Part shown: in pieces, positions 1 to 7,544 of the stretch | How the letters are laid out: each line of letters begins with the position of its first letter | Position numbering within the stretch: the stretch's first letter is position 1 | NCBI GenBank assembly: GCA_025350885.1 | Contig: JANXXA010000248.1 | Span: 1 to 10,064, forward strand | Source: Phenylobacterium sp. | Lineage (GTDB): Bacteria; Pseudomonadota; Alphaproteobacteria; Caulobacterales; Caulobacteraceae | DNA length: 10,064 bases | Direction: 5' to 3' | The notes under the pieces: generated by a model | What the model saw: the letters and a program-made list of their open reading frames with translations, nothing else | Told to the model about the DNA's origin: nothing | Database searches by the model: none | Position numbers and translations under genes: made by a program

Positions 1-68
1 CCGAGCGCGCCTTCCCGTCCATGCCGCTCGAAGCGGCGCTGCTGAATCTGATAGACCGTCGCCCATGA
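1..68 (+). CDS. 3' end of upstream gene, probably uroporphyrinogen-III synthase (hemD), partial
   Basis: An open frame enters from the left edge (first full codon at base 3) and ends with TGA at 66-68. The visible tail is 21 residues, ending in ...EAALLNLIDRRP. Its stop overlaps the ATG of the next gene in an ATGA arrangement, so the two are probably co-translated. The hemD guess rests on context: in many alphaproteobacteria hemD is followed by a mitofilin/COG4223 gene and hemY, and HemD proteins often end in a helix of this kind. The piece is too short to identify by its own sequence, so the frame is well supported but the product is an inference. Confidence 0.5.
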   Translation, partial: ERAFPSMPLEAALLNLIDRRP

Positions 69-955
69 GCCGACCTTCCGATCCCTCCGACACCCCCGCG
101 CCCAAGGATCCGGCCGCCTGGCGGCCGCGGCCGCTGCTCGGCGCGAGCTTCTGGGCAATGATCGCCTTTGCCGTGCTCTGCGTGCTGGCCGGCGTGGCGA
201 TCGCCAGTTTCGGGCCGCGCCTGCTGCTGCCGAAGCCTTCAACGGGCGTCCGCGCCCAGGGCGTTCCGACCGCTGAACCCCAGCCTGGAGGCAACGCCGC
301 GCCAGCCGCCGCCGCCGCCGAGCCAGCCCTGGCTGCGGCCGGGCCCACGCCCGATGTGGCGCGGCTCAGCGCGCGTGTCGCCAGCTTGGAGGGGCGTCAG
401 GCGCAGATGTCCCGGGCCGCCGCTGCGGTGCTCGCCGCCGCCGCCGTAGCGCAGGCCGCCCAGTCCACCGGCCCCTTCGCCGAGGCGCTCGCCAGCCTGC
501 GCGCGCTGACCCCGCCCTCGCCGGAGTTGCAGGCGCTGGCGCGGCTGTCGATCGCCGGCGCGCCCAGCCGCGCGGCGCTGGCCGCCAGCTTTCCACAGTC
601 CGCCGCGCACGCCGCCAGCGCCGCCCAGGCGCCGGCCGAGGGCGCGGGGCTGCGCGCCCGCATCGTCTATGCTCTGTCGCGCGTGGTCAGCCTGCGCCGG
701 GTCGGCGACGTGGCCGGCGCCGGCGCTGACGCCGTGCTGGCCCGCGCCGAACGGCAGGTGGAGGACGGCGACCTTGAGCGCGCCCTGCACACCCTCGACA
801 CCCTGCCGCCCGCCGCGCGCGAGGCGATGGCCGACTGGCGCGGCCGCGCCGAGCGACGCACCGAGATCGACCGCAACGCCGCAGAGCTGCGCGCCCGCGC
901 CCTGCGGGCCCTGGGGGGGGAAACCGGCGTGGGCGAGGCGGGAGCCGGCGGATGA
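65..955 (+). CDS. Mic60/mitofilin-like (COG4223) inner-membrane protein
   Basis: A 296-residue protein with a proline-rich cytoplasmic N-terminus (about 1-26), one transmembrane helix (about 27-49), a Pro/Ala-rich linker (55-95), a short predicted coiled-coil segment (about 97-132) and a helical C-terminal region. That region includes an L(T/A)PPSPELQAL-type stretch (148-160) and a tail of the type 'AERQVEDGDLERAL...L..W' (228-258), resembling the mitofilin signature. Alphaproteobacterial Mic60 homologues sit beside heme genes and shape or tether the inner membrane in the periplasm. The position between the putative hemD and hemY supports the family call. The coiled coil is shorter than in mitochondrial Mic60 and the protein is very Ala-rich. 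The ATG at 65 overlaps the upstream stop, and the stop overlaps the hemY start. A run of eight G (913-920) lies close to the stop. The family call is fairly confident; a role in membrane shaping is inferred. Confidence 0.7.
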   Translation: MSRPSDPSDTPAPKDPAAWRPRPLLGASFWAMIAFAVLCVLAGVAIASFGPRLLLPKPSTGVRAQGVPTAEPQPGGNAAPAAAAAEPALAAAGPTPDVARLSARVASLEGRQAQMSRAAAAVLAAAAVAQAAQSTGPFAEALASLRALTPPSPELQALARLSIAGAPSRAALAASFPQSAAHAASAAQAPAEGAGLRARIVYALSRVVSLRRVGDVAGAGADAVLARAERQVEDGDLERALHTLDTLPPAAREAMADWRGRAERRTEIDRNAAELRARALRALGGETGVGEAGAGG

Positions 956-2478
956 TCCGCGCCGCGCTGGTCATCCTGCTCGTCGCCGCCGTGGCGGTCG
1001 CCAGCCTGGCGCTGAGCGGCGACGCCGGCCGGGCCAGCGTCATCTGGCTGGGCTGGCGGGCTGACATGACCGCCTCAGCCCTGGCGCTGATCGTGCTGTT
1101 CGTCGCCCTCCTGGCCACCTTGGCCTGGCAGACCCTGCTGTGGATCCTGGCGGCCCCCCGCCGCGCCGCGCGGACCCGGGCCGAAAGCCGCCGGCGCCAG
1201 GCCAACGAGGCCCTAACCGGCGGGTTTCTGGCCGCCGCGGCCGGCGACGGCTCGGAGGCGCGTCGCCTGGCGCGGAAGGCGGCCGAACTGGCTGACGAGA
1301 CGCCGGGCCTGGTCAAGGTGCTGGCCGCTCAGGCCGCCGAGGCCGCCGGCGACGTTCCCGCCGCGCGCGCCGCCTACGCCGCCATGCTGGGCGCCCCGGA
1401 GATGCGGCTGGCCGGCCACCGGGGGCTGATGCAGCTGGCGCTGGCCCAGGGCGAACGGCAGACCGCGCTACGGCACGCGCAGGAAGCGTTCGGTGAGACC
1501 CGCAGCGCCCGCTGGGCCTGGCGCGTGCTGCTGGAATCCCGCCTGGAAGCCGCCGACTGGCTCGCCGGGCTGGAGCTGGTGAAGAACGCCCTGGACCGCA
1601 AAATCGTCCCGCCGGTGGTCGCCGAGCGGGCGCGCGCCGCCCTGCTCGCCGCCCTGGCCGCCCAGGGCGAACAGGCCACCGACCCCAAGGCCCGAGCCCA
1701 GGCGCTGGACAGCGCCGTGGAGGCCGCCCGGTTGCGCCCCGGCTTTGCCCCCGGCGTGGTGATGGCCGCGCGCCTGCTGGCCGCCCACGGCAAGCTCGGG
1801 CGGGCCGCTACGGCGCTGGAACAGGCCTGGAAGGCCGCGCCGCACCCGGCGCTGTGGCTGGCCTATCGCGACCTGAACACCGCCGAGACGCCGCCTCAAC
1901 GCGCCCGGCGGCTGAGCGTACTGGCCGCCCAGAACCCGACCCACCGCGAAAGCTATATCCTCGGCGTCGAGCAGGCGCTGATGCTCGGCGATGCGGCCGG
2001 CGCTGGCCAGGCGATGACCGCGCTGGACGCAGCCCCGCTGACCGCGCGGATCGCCGGCTTGCAGGCCCGTGTCGCCTTCGCCGCCGGCCTGCCGGACGAG
2101 GCCAGGGTGTGGCTGGCGCGAGGGATGGCCGCCCCGCACGAGCCGGACTGGTCCGACCTCGATCCCGAGGGCCGCGCCTTCGCCTACCAGGCGTCGGACT
2201 GGGCGCGGCTGGCGATGACCTATGCCGAGACCGGCGAACTGATCCACCCGCGCCATGAACGAGCCGAGCGCGGCCTGAGCGAGCTGCCCCGCCTGCCGAT
2301 CGCCTATGCCGATGCGCAGCCCTTCCTGACCGTCGAAGGGGGCGAGCCGGTGCTCTATCCGGCGGACGGGGCGGGCTATGACGACGACGAGACGGGCGCG
2401 GCCGAACCCCTGCCGGGCGCGACGGCAGGCCCGCTTGGCCGTGGCGGCTTGGCGAGCGGGCGCGGACCCGCTAGATAG
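952..2478 (+). CDS. hemY: HemY-family membrane protein with TPR-like repeats
   Basis: A 508-residue protein of the HemY family (proteobacterial HemY, not the protoporphyrinogen oxidase also called HemY). It has two hydrophobic helices near the N-terminus (about 3-21 and 41-67), joined by a short periplasmic stretch containing IWLGWRADM. An Arg-rich segment (70-83) follows, and then a long Ala/Leu-rich alpha-helical region (about 85-440) of TPR character, with repeats such as ARRLARKAAELADETPG and GRAATALEQAWKAAPHP. The tail (about 440-508) is Gly/Pro/Ala-rich and probably disordered. Members lie in hem operons and are thought to help late heme synthesis at the inner membrane, but the biochemical role is not settled. 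The ATG at 952 overlaps the previous stop (ATGA), which indicates translational coupling and fixes the start. The frame is intact and ends with TAG at 2476-2478. Confidence 0.85.
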   Translation: MIRAALVILLVAAVAVASLALSGDAGRASVIWLGWRADMTASALALIVLFVALLATLAWQTLLWILAAPRRAARTRAESRRRQANEALTGGFLAAAAGDGSEARRLARKAAELADETPGLVKVLAAQAAEAAGDVPAARAAYAAMLGAPEMRLAGHRGLMQLALAQGERQTALRHAQEAFGETRSARWAWRVLLESRLEAADWLAGLELVKNALDRKIVPPVVAERARAALLAALAAQGEQATDPKARAQALDSAVEAARLRPGFAPGVVMAARLLAAHGKLGRAATALEQAWKAAPHPALWLAYRDLNTAETPPQRARRLSVLAAQNPTHRESYILGVEQALMLGDAAGAGQAMTALDAAPLTARIAGLQARVAFAAGLPDEARVWLARGMAAPHEPDWSDLDPEGRAFAYQASDWARLAMTYAETGELIHPRHERAERGLSELPRLPIAYADAQPFLTVEGGEPVLYPADGAGYDDDETGAAEPLPGATAGPLGRGGLASGRGPAR

Positions 2479-2538
2479 GCCCTCCTCGCGGCCGGGCCTG
2501 CCCGACCGCCGGACAAGGGCCGACAACAAGGAACCAGG
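2479..2538. other. 60-base spacer between hemY and tRNA-Thr
   Basis: There is no gene here. A GC-rich self-complementary patch (CGGGC at 2493-2497 against GCCCG at 2500-2504) has only a two-base loop and no T-run, so it is not a convincing terminator. I see no clear -35/-10 pair for the tRNA; it may be read through from the hem operon or use a promoter I cannot recognise. Confidence 0.4.
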
Positions 2539-2614
2539 GCCGCCTTAGCTCAGCTGGTAGAGCACCGCATTCGTAATGCGGGGGTCGCGTGTTCGAGTCA
2601 CGCAGGCGGCACCA
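2539..2614 (+). tRNA. tRNA-Thr (anticodon CGT)
   Basis: The sequence folds into a full cloverleaf by eye. The acceptor stem is GCCGCCT (2539-2545) with AGGCGGC (2604-2610). The D stem is GCTC (2548-2551) with GAGC (2560-2563). The anticodon stem is CCGCA (2565-2569) with TGCGG (2577-2581) around the loop TTCGTAA, anticodon CGT at 2572-2574. The T stem is GCGTG (2587-2591) with CACGC (2599-2603) around TTCGAGT. The discriminator is A2611 and the terminal CCA (2612-2614) is encoded. The anticodon reads ACG threonine codons, which are frequent in a high-GC genome. All stems pair perfectly. A well-known spurious protein ('RDSNTRPPHYECGALPAELRR' type) is produced on the opposite strand by such tRNA genes and should not be annotated. 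Confidence 0.97.
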
Positions 2615-2633
2615 TCTTTCTCTTTGATTGTAT

Positions 2634-2667
2634 TTATGAAAAGACCCTACGCAGGGTCTTATGAAAA
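2634..2667 (+). repeat. 9-bp direct repeat TTATGAAAA flanking a hairpin
   Basis: TTATGAAAA occurs at 2634-2642 and again at 2659-2667, 25 bases apart start to start. The 16 bases between them (2643-2658) are the perfect inverted repeat GACCCT-ACGC-AGGGTC. The copies are exact. They may be coincidental in this locally AT-rich stretch, or the footprint of an insertion/excision; the sequence alone does not decide. Confidence 0.5.
2641..2660 (+). terminator. Hairpin after tRNA-Thr, possible (imperfect) terminator
   Basis: AAGACCCT (2641-2648) pairs perfectly with AGGGTCTT (2653-2660) around an ACGC loop: an 8-bp stem 27 bases past the tRNA 3' end. Its position fits a terminator for the tRNA transcript. 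It has no proper T-run on either strand; the plus-strand tail after the stem reads ATGAAAATG. It may be a weak or degraded intrinsic terminator, an RNA-processing hairpin, or a protein-binding palindrome. Confidence 0.45.
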
Positions 2668-2903
2668 TGCTCCACGTCCGACCGTGGACGCACCCTGGGC
2701 ACGCGTCGCGGACTGGGTTTCGGGCTCGCTGGGACGGCCGCGAGGCCCATACCGTCCTGTATCTGATCGAGGCGACCGCGCCGTCCACAGTCGAAGCTAC
2801 GCGGGTGGTAGCGGCGCTCTGCGACAGCGGCCTGAATTTAGGACGAGGAGGGTCTTTTCGGGCCGAGGTCCGGTTAAACGGTCAAAACCCGCGCGATTGC
2901 CAT
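2668..2903. other. Intergenic stretch without a convincing gene
   Basis: This lies between the post-tRNA hairpin and the dmeR promoter region. One plus-strand frame (from ATG 2661) stays open through here and on into dmeR. Part of it (about 2733-2850) has a GC-biased third position and reads like a protein segment (AHTVLYLIEATAPSTVEATR). However, the full frame would overlap nearly all of dmeR, has no stop before it, and matches no family I know. I regard it as non-coding, or at most the remnant of a gene. No second RNA gene, riboswitch fold or repeat of the tRNA 3' end was recognised. Confidence 0.4.
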
Positions 2904-2938
2904 TTGCATAGGCTATCCCCCTATCCTATAGGGTGCGA
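2904..2938 (+). promoter_or_regulatory. Candidate dmeRF promoter and DmeR operator
   Basis: A possible promoter reads TTGCAT (2904-2909), a 17-base spacer, and TATAGG (2927-2932). Overlapping the -10 is a C-tract with A/T flanks, CTAT-CCCCC-TAT (2913-2924), followed by the exact inverted repeat CCCTAT-CCT-ATAGGG (2919-2933). G/C-tracts flanked by short A/T-rich inverted repeats are the known operator style of RcnR/CsoR-family repressors, and the neighbouring gene is one, so autoregulation by DmeR is the natural reading. A TSS about 7 bases after the -10 would fall on or next to the ATG at 2939, so the mRNA might be leaderless. AGGG at 2930-2933 could instead act as a Shine-Dalgarno sequence. 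The operator style is known; its assignment here is inferred. Confidence 0.55.
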
Positions 2939-3214
2939 ATGCACACGATCAGAGACAAGCAACGCCTGCTGGATCGGGTTCGGCGAATTCGGGGCCAGGT
3001 CGAGGCGATTGAACGCGCCCTCGAGGCTGAGGCGGGCTGCGAAAGGGTCATGCATCAGATCGCGGGCGTCCGCGGCGCCATGGCGGGGCTCATGGCCGAG
3101 GTGGTCGAGGATCACATCCGCACCCACCTGGTTGATCCGGCGAAACACCCTGGCGCGCTCGACATCGAAGCCGCTGATGAGCTGATGGCGGTTGTCCGCA
3201 CCTATCTCAAATGA
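2939..3214 (+). CDS. dmeR: DmeR: Ni/Co-sensing transcriptional repressor of the CsoR/RcnR family
   Basis: A 91-residue all-helical protein (ATG at 2939) opening with MHTIRDKQRLLDRVRRIRGQ, the RcnR-type N-terminus. Counted from this ATG, the residues matching the Ni/Co ligands of E. coli RcnR (His3, Cys35, His60, His64) are His2, Cys34, His59 and His63, so the full ligand set is present. This argues for Ni/Co rather than copper or formaldehyde sensing. Family members are tetrameric/dimeric repressors that leave DNA when metal binds. A GTG at 2933 in the same frame would add two residues; I prefer the ATG because RcnR uses its N-terminal His for metal binding. The TGA stop overlaps an in-frame ATG of dmeF, so the two are co-translated, and the repressor presumably controls the efflux pump next to it. 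Confidence 0.9.
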   Translation: MHTIRDKQRLLDRVRRIRGQVEAIERALEAEAGCERVMHQIAGVRGAMAGLMAEVVEDHIRTHLVDPAKHPGALDIEAADELMAVVRTYLK

Positions 3215-3225
3215 AGGCCATCTGC

Positions 3226-4470
3226 ATGTCGGACTCCGTCCCAAACACCTTGGACCTAAGTCATAGCCACGCCTTTCTCGGTGCGACCCACGAAGCCAGC
3301 GAACGCCGGACCTGGGGCGTCATCTGGCTGTGTGGCCTGATGATGGTCGCCGAGATCGTTGGCGGACTGATCTTCGGCTCCATCGCGCTGGTGGCCGACG
3401 GCCTCCACATGTCCACCCATGCCGGGGCGCTGCTCCTGGCGGCGATGGCCTATACCTATTCCCGACGGCACGCCGAAGACCGGCGCTTCACGTTCGGCAC
3501 GGGAAAGCTCGGGGACCTGGCCGGCTTCACCAGCGCGATCGTGCTGGCGATGATCGCGCTGCTGATCGCCTATGAAGCCATCCTTCGTTTCCTGCATCCC
3601 GTGGCGATCCATTTTGGACAGGCAATTCCAATCGCTATCGTGGGCCTGGGGGTAAACGTCGCCAGCGCCTGGCTGCTGAGCAGCGGCGGGCGTCATCACC
3701 ATGGCCATAGACATGGCGACCACGAGGATGACCGAAGTCATGACGAGGACCACCATCTCGTCACGGCGTCAGGCTCCGCCGTCCTGAGCGTCTTCGAAGA
3801 CGGTGTCCCGCCTCGGTTCCGGCTGCGCTGGGACGGCGAGGGTGCGCCGGCCGAGACGGTCACTCTGGAGACCGAGCGGCCTGGCGGGGCCCGGCAGGTC
3901 TTCGCGTTCGCCGAGCGCGGCGGATTCCTGGAGTCGCTGGAGGAGATCCCCGAGCCCCACGCTTTCATCGCCCATCTGCGGTTGGGCTCGGAGCCCGCGC
4001 ACGTGGCGGTCTTCGAGGAACACCAGCACGGGCATGCGGCGCACCACCGCGACAACAACATGCGCGCCGCCGTCATCCACGTGATGGCTGACGCGGCGGT
4101 CTCGGTTCTCGTCATCGTGGGGCTGGTGCTGGCGCGGTTGTTCGGGTGGCTTTGGATGGACCCACTCGCGGGCATCGTCGGCGCCGTGGTGATCGCCAGC
4201 TGGTCCTACGGGCTGATCCGCGACACCGGGGCCATCCTGATGGACATGAACCCTGACGAGCGGCTCGGCGAGCGAATGCGCCAGGTGGTCGAGGCGTGCG
4301 GCGACCGGGTGGCCGACCTGCATCTGTGGCGGCTGGGCCCGGGTCATCTCGGCGCAATCATCTGTGTGGCGACCAGTTCGGCGCGGGATGCGGCCTTCTA
4401 TCGGCGACGGTTGGAAACGTTTCCGACCCTCTCGCACCTTACCATCGAGACGGTCCGCCAAGATCCCTGA
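3226..4470 (+). CDS. dmeF: DmeF: cation diffusion facilitator Co/Ni efflux transporter with inserted loop domain
   Basis: A 414-residue inner-membrane metal/proton antiporter of the CDF superfamily, DmeF-like. It has the DmeF-type N-terminus (HSHAFLGATHEASERRTW, 13-30) and six helices at about 31-51, 54-77, 98-120, 133-153, 281-302 and 309-330. TM2 carries His61-Met-Ser-Thr-His65 where Zn exporters such as ZitB have HxxxD; TM5 keeps His285-x3-Asp289. The cytoplasmic TM4-TM5 loop is His-rich at both ends (156-177 and 266-274) and encloses about 88 non-His-rich residues. The C-terminus (about 340-414) is the usual ferredoxin-like domain. Start choice: ATG 3226 has GAAGG (3213-3217) 8 bases upstream and gives the usual N-terminus. 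The alternative ATG 3211 overlaps the dmeR stop and would add five residues. Co/Ni preference is inferred from the family, TM2 and the linked dmeR. Confidence 0.9.
   Translation: MSDSVPNTLDLSHSHAFLGATHEASERRTWGVIWLCGLMMVAEIVGGLIFGSIALVADGLHMSTHAGALLLAAMAYTYSRRHAEDRRFTFGTGKLGDLAGFTSAIVLAMIALLIAYEAILRFLHPVAIHFGQAIPIAIVGLGVNVASAWLLSSGGRHHHGHRHGDHEDDRSHDEDHHLVTASGSAVLSVFEDGVPPRFRLRWDGEGAPAETVTLETERPGGARQVFAFAERGGFLESLEEIPEPHAFIAHLRLGSEPAHVAVFEEHQHGHAAHHRDNNMRAAVIHVMADAAVSVLVIVGLVLARLFGWLWMDPLAGIVGAVVIASWSYGLIRDTGAILMDMNPDERLGERMRQVVEACGDRVADLHLWRLGPGHLGAIICVATSSARDAAFYRRRLETFPTLSHLTIETVRQDP
3757..4020 (+). other. Inserted segment in the His-rich cytoplasmic loop of DmeF
   Basis: Residues about 178-265 of DmeF separate the two His clusters. 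The segment contains VFEDGVPPRFRLRW, TVTLETERPGG, RQVFAFAERGGFLESLEEIPEP and AFIAHLRLG. Alternating hydrophobic residues, Pro/Gly turns and few helix-like stretches suggest a small beta-rich domain. Classical CDF loops here are short and disordered. I recall 'EDGVPPRFR'-like segments in other Ni/Co efflux proteins but cannot confirm this without a search. A metal-sensing or partner-binding role is only a guess. Confidence 0.6.
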
Positions 4471-4508
4471 GACTCTGGCTCCAACGATTGGTCAGCTTGC
4501 TCCGGCGG
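4471..4508. other. Convergent gap between dmeF and hutD
   Basis: 38 bases lie between two converging stop codons (dmeF TGA 4468-4470; hutD stop on the minus strand at 4511-4509). ACTCTG (4472-4477) and CAGAGT (4510-4515) could pair but would enclose a 32-base loop, and no T-run follows. I see no convincing bidirectional terminator. Confidence 0.5.
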
Positions 4509-5056
4509 TCAGAGTGATGGCGACCGCGGGCCCCGCACCGCCAGGGCCCGGACGGGGCGCTCGGCGGCGCTAAAGGCGGCGTCGTAGCGTCCGAGCCGCC
4601 ATTCGCCAGCGTCGCCCGACAGTTCAACGGCGCCGAGGGCGACCAGCAGGGCGACGTCGCCAGCGCAGTCCCAATCGCGCCCTTCCAGGCGTTCGACACG
4701 CGCGCGGTACAGCGCCCGCCGGACCATGACATTCAGGTCCAGGGCCGATCCACCGACGGGGATACCCTGACAGTCCACGTCGGCGGGAAACATCAGGGGC
4801 GGCGAGGCGCTGGTCAGCGTGACAGTCGGCGCGTGGCCGAAGGCGAGCCTCAGTTGGCCGTCGAGAACCGTGAGCGTGCGGTCGACGCCGGGGAAAGCCG
4901 AGAAGGGTCCAGGTTCGGCGACGACCGCCAGACTGACCCGCCAGTCGAAGCTCGTCAGCCCCGCTCCGGTTGGCCCGACCGCGATTTCGCGCGTCACGCC
5001 ACCGCCGTTTTTCCACGGCTGTTCCGGGCGGTCCGCCGCCCGCAGAACCCGCAACG

Positions 5057-5060
<4 letters not shown>
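4509..5060 (-). CDS. hutD: HutD/Ves-family protein, histidine utilisation accessory factor
   Basis: A 183-residue cupin-like protein of the HutD/Ves family. Family hallmarks are [12 protein letters not shown] at 15-26, FDWRVSLA at 38-45, and [22 protein letters not shown] at about 51-72. In pseudomonads HutD is encoded in hut operons and has been proposed to limit or tune histidine catabolism by binding a pathway intermediate; its exact biochemistry is unsettled. The start is GTG (5060-5058), overlapping the hutU stop in a GTGA arrangement, so it is translationally coupled and last in the operon. The frame is intact; no signal peptide or membrane helix is visible, so it should be cytoplasmic. 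The family call is strong and the role is from relatives. Confidence 0.9.
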
Positions 5061-6724
<1,664 letters not shown>

Positions 6725-6731
6725 GGTCAAC

Positions 6732-7544
6732 TCATGAGACAGCGAAGGCCAGGCAGGCCTTCAGGACATCGGTGAGGGTGGCGCGAAGGGCCGCGGCCCG
6801 ACCCTCGGAAAAGTGGGTGGGCCAGGCGTCCGGCGTCGGCGGACCGGCAGGTTCATCCATGTAGCCGCGGCAGGCGAGTTCCATCTGGATCGCATGCACC
6901 CCAGTGCGGGGCTGGCCATAGTGACGGGTCGTCCAGCCGCCCTTGAAGCGGCCATCGGTAGCCCGGCTGGCCCCCGCGACGTCGCACGCGGCTTCGACAG
7001 CGGCGGTCAAGGCCGTCGCGCAGGAGGCGCCGCTGTTCGTGCCGATGTTGAACTGCGGCAGCTCCCCGTCGAACAGCCGCGGCACCCGTGACCGGATCGC
7101 GTGGGCGTCGTAGAGGACGACCCGGCCATGGTCGGCCTTGAGGCGCGCCAACTCGGCCGCGACGGCGGCATGATAGGGCTCGAACCACTGTCGGCGACGC
7201 CGCGTGATCTCGATGTCATCCGGCTCGGCGCCGGCCGCGTAGAGCGGGTCACCGTCGAAGGTGGTCGTAGGGCAGAGCGCGGTCGTCGCCTGGCCGGGAT
7301 AAAGCGAGGCGCCCGAGGGATCGCGGTTGACGTCGATGACGCTGCGGCTGATCGTCGTGCGCACCGTCGTCGCTCCCAGGTCGCGCGCGAAATCGTAGAG
7401 CCGGTCGACCCACCAGTCGGCGTCGATGCGCGCCCGCCAAGGCGACAGCAAGCGCGCCTCGATCTCCGGGGGGATTTCCGTCCCGGTGTGTGGGAAGCTG
7501 ACCAGCAAAGGCGCGGCGCCGCGTTGGATCCGCAGCCCGTCCAT
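6732..7544 (-). CDS. hutG: N-formylglutamate deformylase (N-formylglutamate amidohydrolase)
   Basis: A 270-residue zinc hydrolase of the FGase family that splits N-formyl-L-glutamate to glutamate and formate, the last step of the five-step histidine route. Conserved blocks are [11 protein letters not shown] (15-25), [20 protein letters not shown] (66-85), [15 protein letters not shown] (144-158), [11 protein letters not shown] (165-175), [10 protein letters not shown] (203-212) and [13 protein letters not shown] (217-229). The His and acidic residues in these blocks are likely metal ligands and catalytic residues. This is the formate-releasing HutG, not the arginase-like formiminoglutamase that shares the symbol. 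ATG 7544 overlaps the hutH TGA by one base (TGATG), and a GGGG run sits about 7 bases upstream as a ribosome site. The genome should also encode HutF. Confidence 0.95.
   Translation of the reverse strand: MDGLRIQRGAAPLLVSFPHTGTEIPPEIEARLLSPWRARIDADWWVDRLYDFARDLGATTVRTTISRSVIDVNRDPSGASLYPGQATTALCPTTTFDGDPLYAAGAEPDDIEITRRRRQWFEPYHAAVAAELARLKADHGRVVLYDAHAIRSRVPRLFDGELPQFNIGTNSGASCATALTAAVEAACDVAGASRATDGRFKGGWTTRHYGQPRTGVHAIQMELACRGYMDEPAGPPTPDAWPTHFSEGRAAALRATLTDVLKACLAFAVS

Noticed and set aside
2493..2504. CGGGC-CT-GCCCG as a hemY terminator
   Set aside because: The two-base loop is sterically too tight for the full stem and no T-run follows.
1468..2529. Minus-strand open frame of 353 residues antisense to hemY
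   Set aside because: Composition is Gly/Arg/Gln-rich mirror sequence without domain features; hemY is coupled and intact on the plus strand.
2471..2788. Minus-strand open frame of 105 residues containing RLRDSNTRPPHYECGALPAELRR
   Set aside because: This is the known artefact of translating the complement of a tRNA gene; the tRNA-Thr cloverleaf explains the sequence.
2661..3185. Plus-strand open frame of 174 residues
   Set aside because: It overlaps about 90% of dmeR in another frame; only its first part is mentioned as a possible remnant.
4472..4515. ACTCTG...CAGAGT inverted repeat as a bidirectional terminator between dmeF and hutD
   Set aside because: Six-base arms with a 32-base loop and no T-run on either strand.
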